Origin: Phenylobacterium deserti
Lineage (GTDB): Bacteria > Pseudomonadota > Alphaproteobacteria > Caulobacterales > Caulobacteraceae
Direction of reading: 5' to 3'
NCBI RefSeq assembly: GCF_003254705.1
Contig: NZ_QFYR01000001.1
Location: 1,859,016-1,923,015, forward strand
DNA length: 64,000 nucleotides
The notes beneath the pieces were generated by a model. That model had not been told where the DNA came from. It worked only from the letters and a program-made list of their open reading frames with translations, and searched no databases. Position numbers and translations under genes: made by a program. Of this stretch, positions 53,796 through 62,697 are shown in pieces (the stretch's first letter is position 1; each line of letters starts with the position of its first letter).

Positions 53796-56030
53796 CTATT
53801 CGACGTAGTAGCCTGCGTACTTGCCGTAATAGTAGCCAGGGTCGCCATAGCCGGAGCGAGACTGCTGCTTCAGGTCGACCTGGGTAAGCGCAATGCCGGC
53901 GACCCGCGCGCCGCTCCGCAGCAGCATCTTGAGCGAGGTCTCCACCGCCTTGCGCGGCGTCTTGCGCCATTGGGCCAGCAACAGCACCGCGTCAGCCAAG
54001 GGCGCCAGCGTGCGGGTGTCGGCGACGCCGAGCACCGGCGGCGCATCCAGGATCACGATGTCGTAGTCGAGCCGCAGCTGCGCCAGGAGCTCTTCCATCG
54101 CCTCCGTCGCGAAGAGATCGTGTTTCGACTTCGAATGCTGCGCGAGCGGCAGGAAGAAGGCGCCCGTCTTGTCGTCGCGGACGACAGCGTCTTGGAGCGT
54201 GCAGCGACCTTCCAGCACCTCGAGCAGACCGACATCTACGGGCGGGATATATCGGCACAGCGAGGGCCGCCTGGAGTCGCAGTCCACCAGGATCGTCTTG
54301 TAGCCCTGCATCGCGAACGAGCTGGCGAAGCTCACGGCCGTATGCGTCTTGCCCTCGCCTGGGAGCGAGGAGGTGATCGCAATGATGTGTGGCGCATCGC
54401 CATCGGACGTTTCCAGCAATGATGCCCGAACACCCCTCAGGGCTTCAGCAAATGCCGACATGGGCTTGGAGGTGAGATAAGCGCCAGGCGAGGTGCGGCT
54501 GCGCCGGTTGAGCAGCGGGACCGATCCCACATAGGCGGCGCCTACGCGTTGCTCGATGTCCTCGCCCGTGGTGAGTCCGGACGCCAGGATTTCAGCTGCG
54601 GCGACGCCGGCAAGGCCCGCCATCAAAGCCACCAGCATGCCGGTCGCAAGGTTGAGCTTCACGTTTGGCGACGAAGGACCTGTTGGCCGTTCGGCAAGAG
54701 CAAGCAGGCGAGCGTCCGGCTCGACCATGCCGACCATGGCGCTCGTTTCCTTGAAGCGGTTCAGGAAGCTTTCGTAGACGGCGCGAGCGGCGTCAGCGTT
54801 CCGCTGAAGCTCGTTCAGCCGCACCGCGGCCTGATTGTTCGCCGCAAGCGTGCCCTTGGCCGTGCTGAGCGTGCCCTGCACAGCGTCCAGGCGCTTCTGC
54901 GAGACCTGCACCTTGGCCTGGAGGTTCGAAACGATCCGCTTGATCTCGCCGGCGATCTGCCGATCCACGTCGGCCAGGCGTTGCTGTTCCTGCTGCACTT
55001 CCGGGTAGGCCGAGGTGAAGGTGACCTCCAAGCCCGCCAGACGGCTGCTGATCTGCTGACGTTGCAGGCGCAGCGCCTGGATCACCGGCGAGTTCAACGC
55101 CTCGCCGAGGTCGTCCCCGGAAGAGCCGCGCGCCAGCTGCGCGAGGGCGGTGTTCAGGCGCGCCTGATCTTCGGCCAGCGCAGCGCGGGCCGCGCCGGTC
55201 TGCAGGTTGTACGTCGAGATCTCCTGCTCGTTCAGCGGCACGCCGGATGCGCTAAGCAGCCCGTTCGAGATCCTGAATTGCTGAACCGCTGCGTCGGTCT
55301 GTTCGACCTGCTGGCGCAGGCCTACCAGCCGCTCGGCGAGCCAGCGGTTCAGCGTGGTGGTGGCCTCCGCCTTGGAGGCCGCACTCAGCGTCAGGAAGTT
55401 CTTGGCGTAGGCGTTCGCGATTCGCGCCGACTTCTCCGGATCAGAGGACGTGATCGCGATCTCGATCACATAGGTGAGCCCTTCGCGCCGGATGGACAGC
55501 TTGCCGAGCAGCACGTCGACGACGCTCTGCCTCACTTCAGCAGCGGTGGGTTCCGGCTGCGGGAAGAAAGACCGCAACCAGGCTCTGGGCCCTGTTGGCT
55601 CCGTCAGGGTTCCGTTGAATTCGGGGTCGTCAACCAGCTGAAGTTCCTGCGCGACCTTGGCGGCGAGGGCGCGGGAACGCAAGATCGCAACCTGGGTGTC
55701 GACGATGTTCGCCTCGGTGTTCGAGCGTGGCAGGTCTTGGACCACTGGGGCTGCGTCGACCATGTTCTGGTGCCGCGCATCGACGACCACTTCGGCCGCA
55801 GCCGTGTACTCCCGAGGCGCGGCCAAGGTGCCCACGACGAAGCACCCGAAGATCGCGATCGCCAGCGTCAGGAAGAGGCTCGCGCGCCGTCGGAAGACGG
55901 AAAGCCATTTCTGAAGATCGAGCGGCCCGCTCTGCGGTGGGACGGCCTGCTCCACGACGCTGGTTGGCGGAGCGGGGATCATCCACCCGCCGAAAGACCC
56001 AGACGAAGGATGCGACTGCTGCAGGTTCAT
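53796..56030 (-). CDS. Wzc-like polysaccharide co-polymerase with tyrosine autokinase domain
   Basis: 744 residues from the ATG at 56030 (a GTG two codons earlier is possible). The Wzz domain has a first membrane helix near 50-70 (RASLFLTLAIAIFGCFVVGT), a long coiled-coil periplasmic region, and a second helix (ATGMLVALMAGLAGVAAAEI) near 440. The cytoplasmic BY-kinase has Walker A SSLPGEGKTHTAVSFA, Walker A' ILVDCDSRRPSL and Walker B VILDAPPVLG. It ends in a Tyr cluster (SGYGDPGYYYGKYAGYYVE), the autophosphorylation tail. It controls chain length and export of the polymer. No wza-type outer-membrane gene or phosphatase is seen in the window. Confidence 0.93.
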   Translation of the reverse strand: MNLQQSHPSSGSFGGWMIPAPPTSVVEQAVPPQSGPLDLQKWLSVFRRRASLFLTLAIAIFGCFVVGTLAAPREYTAAAEVVVDARHQNMVDAAPVVQDLPRSNTEANIVDTQVAILRSRALAAKVAQELQLVDDPEFNGTLTEPTGPRAWLRSFFPQPEPTAAEVRQSVVDVLLGKLSIRREGLTYVIEIAITSSDPEKSARIANAYAKNFLTLSAASKAEATTTLNRWLAERLVGLRQQVEQTDAAVQQFRISNGLLSASGVPLNEQEISTYNLQTGAARAALAEDQARLNTALAQLARGSSGDDLGEALNSPVIQALRLQRQQISSRLAGLEVTFTSAYPEVQQEQQRLADVDRQIAGEIKRIVSNLQAKVQVSQKRLDAVQGTLSTAKGTLAANNQAAVRLNELQRNADAARAVYESFLNRFKETSAMVGMVEPDARLLALAERPTGPSSPNVKLNLATGMLVALMAGLAGVAAAEILASGLTTGEDIEQRVGAAYVGSVPLLNRRSRTSPGAYLTSKPMSAFAEALRGVRASLLETSDGDAPHIIAITSSLPGEGKTHTAVSFASSFAMQGYKTILVDCDSRRPSLCRYIPPVDVGLLEVLEGRCTLQDAVVRDDKTGAFFLPLAQHSKSKHDLFATEAMEELLAQLRLDYDIVILDAPPVLGVADTRTLAPLADAVLLLAQWRKTPRKAVETSLKMLLRSGARVAGIALTQVDLKQQSRSGYGDPGYYYGKYAGYYVE

Positions 56031-56086
56031 GATCACCCACTCATACGGCTAGCCTTCGGTCTAGACCGCCGCAGAGCGCGCAAACC

Positions 56087-56140
56087 GGTCACAGGTTAAA
56101 TCCGCGTGCGACCGCCGATGGAAAGCGGCGGCCTGTGACC
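56087..56140. promoter_or_regulatory. Inverted repeat GGTCACAGG ... CCTGTGACC with inner stem
   Basis: Perfect 9-base arms at 56087-56095 and 56132-56140, enclosing an inner 5-bp stem (CCGCC/GGCGG, 56112-56131). It lies in the 263-base divergent gap between wzc and Crp/Fnr paralogue 4. The arms contain TCACA and TGTGA, the half-sites used by Crp proteins, but in inverted order and far apart. A second, weaker inverted repeat (CGCGGG ... CCCGCG, 56171-56208) is in the same gap. A regulatory role is inferred from position. Confidence 0.45.
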
Positions 56141-56293
56141 TGCGGCCCTGCCGAATGCCATCGCTCTCAACGCGGGTGGTGAACACAACTGCGTCGTGTG
56201 CGCCCGCGGATACTCTGATGTCATAGTCTTCCGGCGGCCCTGGCCAATGATCTCGCCGGATTCAGGAGCGATTTGGCGATCGACCGGCTTTGA

Positions 56294-56978
56294 ATGGATG
56301 CGGCGGATAATGCGATTTTGCGCCTGATCCGGTCGTGTGGTCTCACGCCCCCACGTGCGGCCGCTCTTCGCATTCTGCTTGATCCCGTCGAATCCTATGG
56401 CGCGGGTGTTTCGATCAGCACGATTTCCGCAGTTCCTGGCCCCAAGCTGATGATCGGCGGTTGGGCCTCCGAAATGCGCATCTTGCGAGACGGCCGCCGT
56501 CAGATCTTCTCCTTCGTGATCTCAGGCGATGTCGTGCTCTCCAGGGGAGCGGAGGGCGCGGCTCTCAGCGACCTGGTCGCCTTGACGCCGGTCACCTGCG
56601 CAGACGTCACGCAGCTGCTCGCACGCGCCCAGGCAGAGGAGCGGGATGAACTGCGTCAAGTGCTGGATCGCGCGCTCACCTTAAGCCGCGAGCGTCGCTA
56701 CGACCTGGTGCGCCGCTTGGCTTTGGGGACACGGGTGGCGCGGGTCGCCGATTGTCTCTTGGACGTGCACGACCGGCTCGCCGTGGTGGATCTCGCAACA
56801 AGCGCCGGCTTCGACATGCCCCTGACGGTCGAGCAGATCGCAGACGCCTGCGAACTTGCGCCTGCCCAGGTGCGCCGGAGCCTTGCCTTCCTGCGTGCAA
56901 GGGGCCTGATCAGCTTAAGGGGCGGACGGGCCATCGCCTTCGATGCGGGGGGGGCTCCGCGCGATCCTGCAGCGCTGA
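56294..56978 (+). CDS. Crp/Fnr-family regulator (paralogue 4), frameshifted near its 3' end
   Basis: The sensor domain has IGGWASEMRILRDGRRQIFS then FVISGDVVLSRG; the HTH is PLTVEQIADACELAPAQVRR then SLAFLRARGLISLRGG. Read as given, the frame runs on to 57469 (391 residues), 287 bases into ugd, with a basic low-quality tail. Removing one G from the run of eight Gs at 56946-56953 gives a stop at 56976-56978 and the ending FDAGGLRAILQR. This aligns with FDRAGLITFSQ of paralogue 2 and yields about 227 residues. I give the coordinates of this corrected form. It may be a sequencing error, a slippery or phase-variable tract, or a real lesion. The HTH is more divergent than in the other paralogues. 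Confidence 0.75.
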
Positions 56979-57182
56979 GCCCGCAGTTGCGAGGTGCGGA
57001 CCTGCACCGGCGCAACTGTTTAGCGAATGTTCGAGATCGGACCGGCTGCGCGCACCAATTTCTGCGCGGCTCCAGCTCAGCTGGAAATCCCTGCATCCGC
57101 AGGGACGGCATTCACACGCTCGAAAGCAGCCCGCACCCGGGCTGCCGGGGCGACCTGACGCGCACAAGGGGCGATTACAACA

Positions 57183-58487
57183 ATGCATGTCGCAATGATC
57201 GGCACGGGCTATGTCGGCCTGGTCTCAGGCGCCTGCTTCGCCGACTTCGGCCATATCGTCACTTGCATCGACAAGGATGCGAGCAAGATCGAGCGGCTCA
57301 GGGCCGGCGGCATACCCATCTACGAACCTGGTCTCGACAAGCTGGTCGCGGACAACGTCAGGGCTGGGCGGCTGTTCTTCGACACCGATCCCGCAGAGGC
57401 GGTCAGGACGGCCGACGCCGTGTTCATTGCGGTGGGCACCCCTTCGCGTCGAGGCGACGGCCACGCTGACCTCTCCTATGTCTACGCGGCCGCCGAGGAG
57501 ATCGCCGGTCTTGTCGACGGTTTCACCGTCGTGGTCACGAAGTCGACGGTTCCGGTCGGCACGGGCGACGAGATCGACGCCATCATCAAGCGGGTGCGCC
57601 CGGACGCCGATGTGGCCGTGGTGTCCAATCCGGAATTCCTGCGCGAAGGCGCGGCCATCGAGGACTTCAAGCGGCCCGATCGCGTGGTCGTCGGCGCGCA
57701 CGACCCGCGCGCCGAGGCGGTGATGCGTGAACTCTACCGTCCGCTCTTCCTGAATGAGACGCCTATCCTTTTCACGGGCCGGCGCACCTCGGAGCTGATC
57801 AAGTACGCCGCCAACGCCTTCCTTGCGCTGAAGATCACCTTCATCAACGAGATCGCGAACCTCTGTGAAGCCGTTGGCGCGGACGTTCAGCAAGTCGCGC
57901 GCGGCATCGGTTTGGACAACCGGATCGGCGGCAAGTTTCTCCACGCCGGTCCAGGCTATGGCGGCTCTTGTTTTCCGAAGGACACGTTGGCGCTCGTCCG
58001 CACGGCTCGCGACGCCGGCACGCCGGTCGAGCTGATCGAGACGACCGTGAAGGTCAACGACGCTCGCAAGAAGGCCATGAGCCGCAAGGTGATAGGCGCC
58101 ATCAATGGCAAGGATCTCACTGGGAAGACTGTCGGCGTCCTGGGTCTGACCTTCAAGCCCAATACCGACGACATGCGTGACGCGCCAAGCCTGGACATTG
58201 TGCCGGCGTTGCAGGCCGCTGGCGCTCAGGTGCAGGCCTTCGATCCTGAAGCCCATGAAGCTCGCCAGATGCTGCCTGATGTGGCGTTCAAGAATGATCC
58301 CTATGCAGTGGCCCAGGGCGCCGACGCTCTGGTGATCATCACGGAGTGGGATCAGTTCCGCGCGCTGGACCTGGATCGCATCAAGCCCTTGATGAACAAG
58401 CCCGTGCTGATCGACCTGCGCAACATCTACAAGCCCGACGATGTGCGGGCGAGCGGCTTCGCTTACACGGGCATCGGGCGGGGATGA
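57183..58487 (+). CDS. ugd: UDP-glucose 6-dehydrogenase
   Basis: 434 residues, AAGGGG upstream. The N-terminal NAD domain is MHVAMIGTGYVGLVSGACFA. TKSTVPVGTGDEID and NPEFLREGAAIEDF follow. The active-site Cys lies in GPGYGGSCFPKDTLAL near residue 263, and the C-terminal UDP-binding domain begins near 315 (GVLGLTFKPNTDDMRDAPSL). It oxidises UDP-glucose to UDP-glucuronate. The product can feed the PssDE-like transferase here and the UDP-xylose synthase at 30.4 kb. Confidence 0.95.
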   Translation: MHVAMIGTGYVGLVSGACFADFGHIVTCIDKDASKIERLRAGGIPIYEPGLDKLVADNVRAGRLFFDTDPAEAVRTADAVFIAVGTPSRRGDGHADLSYVYAAAEEIAGLVDGFTVVVTKSTVPVGTGDEIDAIIKRVRPDADVAVVSNPEFLREGAAIEDFKRPDRVVVGAHDPRAEAVMRELYRPLFLNETPILFTGRRTSELIKYAANAFLALKITFINEIANLCEAVGADVQQVARGIGLDNRIGGKFLHAGPGYGGSCFPKDTLALVRTARDAGTPVELIETTVKVNDARKKAMSRKVIGAINGKDLTGKTVGVLGLTFKPNTDDMRDAPSLDIVPALQAAGAQVQAFDPEAHEARQMLPDVAFKNDPYAVAQGADALVIITEWDQFRALDLDRIKPLMNKPVLIDLRNIYKPDDVRASGFAYTGIGRG

Positions 58488-58998
58488 ACACCGGACGATC
58501 TACCCTCGGATGAATCCGCCTCGAACGCCGTTCAGCTGAAGCGTGACTTGGACCTGTTGTCCGGCGGTATAGCCGTGAACAACCAATGAGCGCCTTGTCC
58601 CGGCAGGATTGTCGCCGCCTTCTTGTTTGTTGAACAAGGTCAAGGTCCTTGCCCGTCTGGGTCGAATACTGGAACTCGACCACGTGTGACCCCTATCTTG
58701 CCACAGTTCGGACAAGCACCGTCTGCCGGCTAGCTGGTGGCGCCCACATTGGGTGGGTTATGTTTCAGTTGTTTAGGTTGAGAATTATCGCGAGAGGCGA
58801 ACGAACACTCGGAAATACCCGCGTTGTCGTGATGATTTCGGAGTAATCCGCGCGAAACCGAGACGAGTCGCCGCATTTACTCGCCGCGGCTGGGTCTCTA
58901 TCGCTCCGATCCAGGGGGGCGGGTGTCGGTTGCGGCGCTCACCATCACGACAACCCTTTGACCCGCTGCATGCATCGGCGGGCAACGAGGATCGCGGC
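58488..58998. other. Gap of about 510 bases between ugd and the lyase-RTX gene
   Basis: No convincing complete gene. A 71-codon minus-strand frame at 58500-58715 ends in protein-like sequence (TRRSLVVHGYTAGQQVQVTL then QLNGVRGGFIRG). An overlapping minus frame has HVVEFQYSTQTGKDLDLV, so this may be a decayed gene fragment. The stretch 58690-58850 is A/T-rich and could carry the promoter of the lyase-RTX gene. Confidence 0.4.
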
Positions 58999-60306
58999 AT
59001 GTATTTCGATGAGACGCCCTACGGGATTCACAATTCCGGAGATGCTTATAGCTTCAAGCAGGCGGGCGATGTTTTTCGCTTCGAGGTTCACTCGGGAGAT
59101 CAGTGGCGGCCAAGAGACGGCGCCAAGGAGCGCTCGGAGGTCTCCGCCCAAGACACTCTCGAGTTCGATAAAACCTACACCATGACCTACGACTTCATGG
59201 TCGAGCCGGGGCAGAAGATCACGTCGGATTGGCTCAACGTCGGCCAGTTCCATGGTTCTCCGGACAGTGGCGACTACGGCTCGCTGGGCCCGGTGTTCGC
59301 CACCCAGCTCGACGGCGAGCGGATGCGCTTCATCACGCGGACCGACGAGGACCGGATCACCACCTCGCGGCCCGACGACAACGTGCTCTACACTGACAGT
59401 TCCGACATCATCCGGGGCCACTGGTACCAGATGAAGGTCGAGATCCGCTTCGACCCGGACGGCGCTGGCCTCATCAAGGTCTGGCGCGATGGCGACCTGC
59501 TGGTCAACTACAAGGGCGGCGTCGGGTACAATGACGCGGTCGGCCCCTATTGGAAGATGGGGATCTATCGCGAGGCTTCCGCCGAGACGCTCGCCGTCAA
59601 CTACCGCAACTTCGACATCGCCGAAGGCGGTGCGACGAGCCAGCCTCCGCCGGTGACGAGCCCTCGGCCCACCCAACCGGACGACACGGTCACCGATCCG
59701 AAGCCGCCCATCTCCGACTCGCTGGACCTCCGCGCGTTGGACAATAAGCCGACCCTGCTGACCGGCGCCGACGGTGCGGACCGCCTGGTGGGCGCGGGCG
59801 GCGCCGATACTCTGAATGGCGGCGCCGGCAACGACAACCTCGTGGGTGGCGCAGGAGCCGACAAGCTGGACGGTGGAAGTGGTGCGGACGCCCTATCTGC
59901 CGGTGGTGGCAACGACTACCTCCGCGGTGGCGAAGGCGCCGATCTGCTGAAGGGCAACGATGGCGACGACACCCTGCTCGGGGGCTTCGGAGCGGACACC
60001 CTGACCGGCGGGTCCGGTCGTGACGTGTTCCGCTTCGAAACCCGGGACGGAAGCGTCGACACCATCACGGACTTCAGCAAGAGCGACCAGATCGAGCTTG
60101 CCTTGAAGAGCCTTGGCGTGAGCGGAAGCGTGCAGTTCATGAACGGCATGGGCTCGGCTGCGGCCGGAAAGGCGACGCTGCATTACACCGCGTCCGACGG
60201 TGCGCTTTATCTGGACCTCGATGGCGGCAGTGCGGGCAACGCCGTGCAGATCGCCACCCTCTCGAACCACGCCTCGCTGAGCGCCGGCTCGTTCATCTTC
60301 ACCTAA
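58999..60306 (+). CDS. Polysaccharide lyase fused to RTX calcium-binding repeats (3)
   Basis: 435 residues from the ATG at 58999 (GAGG 9 bases upstream); a TTG at 58930 would add 23 residues. The lyase domain (1-215) has GDVFRFEVHSGDQWRPRDGA, KERSEVSAQDTLEF, DWLNVGQFHGSPDSGDYGSL, DIIRGHWYQMKVEIRF and YNDAVGPYWKMGIYREASAE. A Pro/Thr linker leads to RTX nonapeptides (GGAGNDNLVGGAGADKLDGG type, about 275-345). The C-terminal domain (DVFRFETRDGSVDTITDF to SFIFT) closely matches the end of the giant SGNH/RTX protein. No signal peptide, so type I secretion is likely. It should act on an extracellular uronate polymer. Confidence 0.88.
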   Translation: MYFDETPYGIHNSGDAYSFKQAGDVFRFEVHSGDQWRPRDGAKERSEVSAQDTLEFDKTYTMTYDFMVEPGQKITSDWLNVGQFHGSPDSGDYGSLGPVFATQLDGERMRFITRTDEDRITTSRPDDNVLYTDSSDIIRGHWYQMKVEIRFDPDGAGLIKVWRDGDLLVNYKGGVGYNDAVGPYWKMGIYREASAETLAVNYRNFDIAEGGATSQPPPVTSPRPTQPDDTVTDPKPPISDSLDLRALDNKPTLLTGADGADRLVGAGGADTLNGGAGNDNLVGGAGADKLDGGSGADALSAGGGNDYLRGGEGADLLKGNDGDDTLLGGFGADTLTGGSGRDVFRFETRDGSVDTITDFSKSDQIELALKSLGVSGSVQFMNGMGSAAAGKATLHYTASDGALYLDLDGGSAGNAVQIATLSNHASLSAGSFIFT

Positions 60307-60355
60307 AGGCTCTGCAGCGCGCCGCGCTGGCAAAGCGACTCGCGGAACTATGAAC

Positions 60356-60388
60356 AGCGCCGCCCGATGGGCGGCGCTGTTTTTCTTT
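60356..60388 (+). terminator. Rho-independent terminator after the lyase-RTX gene
   Basis: A perfect 10-bp stem AGCGCCGCCC / GGGCGGCGCT with loop GAT, followed by GTTTTTCTTTT, 50 bases after the stop. It is the clearest intrinsic terminator in the window, acting on the plus strand. Confidence 0.93.
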
Positions 60389-60402
60389 TCCGCTTACTGG
60401 GA

Positions 60403-61224
60403 TCAGTAGGCGCGGGCGTCGTGGAACAGAAGCGGCACCGTCCGCAGCATGATCCGCACGTCGCGCATCAGCGACCAGTCCTTGATGTATTCGATGTCGG
60501 CTTCCACCCGGTGCGCCATGTCCTGCAGGACGTGGATCTCCCCGCGCAGGCCGCGGATCTGCGCCAGGCCGGTCAAGCCAGGCCGAGCACCGAACCGAAG
60601 CTGGTAGTTGGGCAGCGCAGCGCCATAGAGTTGATCGTGCGCCAGTGCGTGCGGCCGTGGCCCCACCAGAGACATGTCGCCCTTCAACACGTTGATGAGC
60701 TGCGGCAGTTCGTCGATGCTGCTCTTGCGCAGAAAGGCGCCGACGCGGGTGATGCGCGCATCACCACGAGTGGCTTGGGTAAGCCCTTCGCCATCTTCCA
60801 GAACCCGCATGGTTCGCAGCTTCAGGATCACAAAGGTCTGGCCCTTGTAGCCGGTCCGGTGTTGCCGAAAGAAGATCGGCCTGCCGGACTCCACCCAAAG
60901 GGCTGCTGCGGCCAGCATCAGCAACGGCCCCACGAACAGCAGGGCGGTCAGCGAGACTAGGATATCGAACGCCCTCTTCACGAGGCTTAGGCCGACGGCA
61001 GACCCTTGGCTCTCGGCGGCTTGCGCGGCAAGCGAGTGCGTCGCGGTCGCTGGGGCTGACAAGATGACGGTTTCGGTGAGCGGATCAGAAACGGTCGACG
61101 TTGTTCGCCAGGTCCGTGGCTCGAGCTCCGTCGCGCCTGTGTCGGGGCGCGACCGCGCCTGCTGCGACTCAGGCTCGACGACGTCGATCTTCATGACATC
61201 TTGCTGGGTTGCGGCCTCAAGCAT
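60403..61224 (-). CDS. Initiating sugar-1-phosphate transferase of exopolysaccharide synthesis
   Basis: 273 residues. A polar N-terminal region of about 75 residues precedes one membrane segment ([20 protein letters not shown]). The bacterial sugar-transferase domain follows: [55 protein letters not shown] then LVGPRP, and [11 protein letters not shown]. It transfers a hexose-1-phosphate from UDP-sugar to undecaprenyl phosphate, starting the repeat unit. It is the short monotopic form, without the extra N-terminal helices of WbaP/WcaJ. Confidence 0.93.
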   Translation of the reverse strand: MLEAATQQDVMKIDVVEPESQQARSRPDTGATELEPRTWRTTSTVSDPLTETVILSAPATATHSLAAQAAESQGSAVGLSLVKRAFDILVSLTALLFVGPLLMLAAAALWVESGRPIFFRQHRTGYKGQTFVILKLRTMRVLEDGEGLTQATRGDARITRVGAFLRKSSIDELPQLINVLKGDMSLVGPRPHALAHDQLYGAALPNYQLRFGARPGLTGLAQIRGLRGEIHVLQDMAHRVEADIEYIKDWSLMRDVRIMLRTVPLLFHDARAY

Positions 61225-61494
61225 CGTGATGTCCCCATCGGTATCTCGTGAGATGAGAGGCTTAGCGCCGAACCCCGTGCTCCAATCGGACCCATGTTAA
61301 ATCGCACGTCGGAGGATGAACTACTTTCGAGGGTGCAGTTGACCGGCCATCTCATGGCTAGCGTGACTGTTGTTAAAGCAAGGCCTGGTGTCGTTCCGAG
61401 GACGCGAAGTCGCGCGCACGGACTGTCCTCGGGGCTGCTGAAGCCCACGCAGATGCGGCCGGGCGTTCAGGCCGTTGGCTGGCGTTGCGACCAC

Positions 61495-62697
61495 TTAGTC
61501 GACGCGTTCCCGCGCGAGGTCGACGTAGTGTTCTGCGATGCGATCAGCGACGACGCCTGACTCCCACAGCCGCCAAGCCTTCTCACGGTTCCGGGCCCCT
61601 ATTGCAGCCGCGAGTTGGGGATCTTCGAAGTAGCGTCGGATTTCACGTGCGACCGACTGCGCGTCCGGTGATCGAAGGAGAGACCCGTTTAGGCCGTCCT
61701 CCACCGCATCCGTGATCCCGCCGATCGGGGTGGTGATGATCACATCGCCCGCCGCCATGGCTTCCAGCACGGCGTTCGGCATGCCTTCCGGATGGGCTGT
61801 CGGCAAGACGAAGAGGCGGGCGCGGGCGAGCAGCTCCATCTTCGTCTCGCCGCCTACGTAGCCGACGAAATCGATGCGGTGCTCCAAGCCAAGCTCGTGG
61901 GCGAGCGCGCGCAGCCGCGGCATGTCCGGACCGTCCCCAGCCATGCACAAGCGGGCCCGCGGGAAGTCGCCGGCGACCTGCGCGAACGCCTCAATCGTCG
62001 CCGCTCCGCCTTTAGCCGGCAGGAACCGGGACATGAACACCAGCATCTGCGGGTCCTTGACCGGCAGGCGCTCGAGAACGGGGCGGAGCTTGTCCCCCTC
62101 GAACATGGTGCTCACAACGTGGATCTTGCGCGCCCCGACCCCTTCGACCACCAGGGCGTCTTTGAAGCCGGAGGACAGCAGCAGGACCCGGTCGACGCGT
62201 CCGTGAGTCGCCTGGAAAGCCCGGCGCTTCCACCCTGAAGCCTGGATCGCCTCGAGCGCTTTCCAGTCCCAGCCCCGATAGAAGAGAAGCACCTTGGCTT
62301 TTGGCTGCACCAGTTTGGCGATCCAGGCGAACGCCATCTCCCGGGGCAATGATGAAAGATCGAGTGTCGGGTTCAGGTGGACGACGTCGAAGCGTCGACG
62401 CGTCAGCAGGACGGCGAACCGCAGGTAGTCGTAGGCGAGTCGCTTCATTGTCGCGACCTTGCCCTGTTCCTTGTGGCGACGGCCGTTGGCGAAGCGGGAC
62501 ACATCCACGCGCCGTCGCATCTTCCGCCGCATGATCCGCAGGAAGTTGTTCACGCCGCCTTTGGCCCGCGCGTCGTGCGCGATCACCAGTGCACGCAGCC
62601 GTGCGCCGTGCGGAGACGAAAGGGTGCGGGCGGAGGCCGCCTTTGGCGTGACCGGCGGCGGTGCGAGCGCCTCACGAGTGTTGACGTGCTGGGACAT
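61495..62697 (-). CDS. Glycosyltransferase family 4 of the polysaccharide locus
   Basis: 400 residues, GT-B fold. The N-terminal acceptor domain follows a 30-residue polar leader (RALVIAHDARAKGGVNNFLR; FDVVHLNPTLDLSSLPREMA). The donor domain has MLVFMSRFLPAKGGAATIEA, ARLCMAGDGPDMPRL, RLFVLPTAHPEGMPNAVLEA with the EGMPNAVLEAMA acidic motif, and ITTPIGGITDAVEDG. It probably adds one sugar of the repeat on the cytoplasmic face. It is transcribed toward the initiating transferase; the 270-base gap 61225-61494 shows no gene. Confidence 0.9.
   Translation of the reverse strand: MSQHVNTREALAPPPVTPKAASARTLSSPHGARLRALVIAHDARAKGGVNNFLRIMRRKMRRRVDVSRFANGRRHKEQGKVATMKRLAYDYLRFAVLLTRRRFDVVHLNPTLDLSSLPREMAFAWIAKLVQPKAKVLLFYRGWDWKALEAIQASGWKRRAFQATHGRVDRVLLLSSGFKDALVVEGVGARKIHVVSTMFEGDKLRPVLERLPVKDPQMLVFMSRFLPAKGGAATIEAFAQVAGDFPRARLCMAGDGPDMPRLRALAHELGLEHRIDFVGYVGGETKMELLARARLFVLPTAHPEGMPNAVLEAMAAGDVIITTPIGGITDAVEDGLNGSLLRSPDAQSVAREIRRYFEDPQLAAAIGARNREKAWRLWESGVVADRIAEHYVDLARERVD

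Noticed and set aside
54549..56099. 516-codon plus-strand frame opposite the Wzc-like gene
   Set aside because: Arg/Gly/His-rich shadow; the minus strand shows full Walker motifs and Tyr tail.
56294..57469. 391-residue reading of Crp/Fnr paralogue 4
   Set aside because: It would overlap ugd by 287 bases and its last ~160 residues are unlike any regulator; the one-base-corrected frame fits the paralogue.
57225..58256. 343-codon minus-strand frame opposite ugd
   Set aside because: Shadow of a clearly recognised enzyme on the plus strand.
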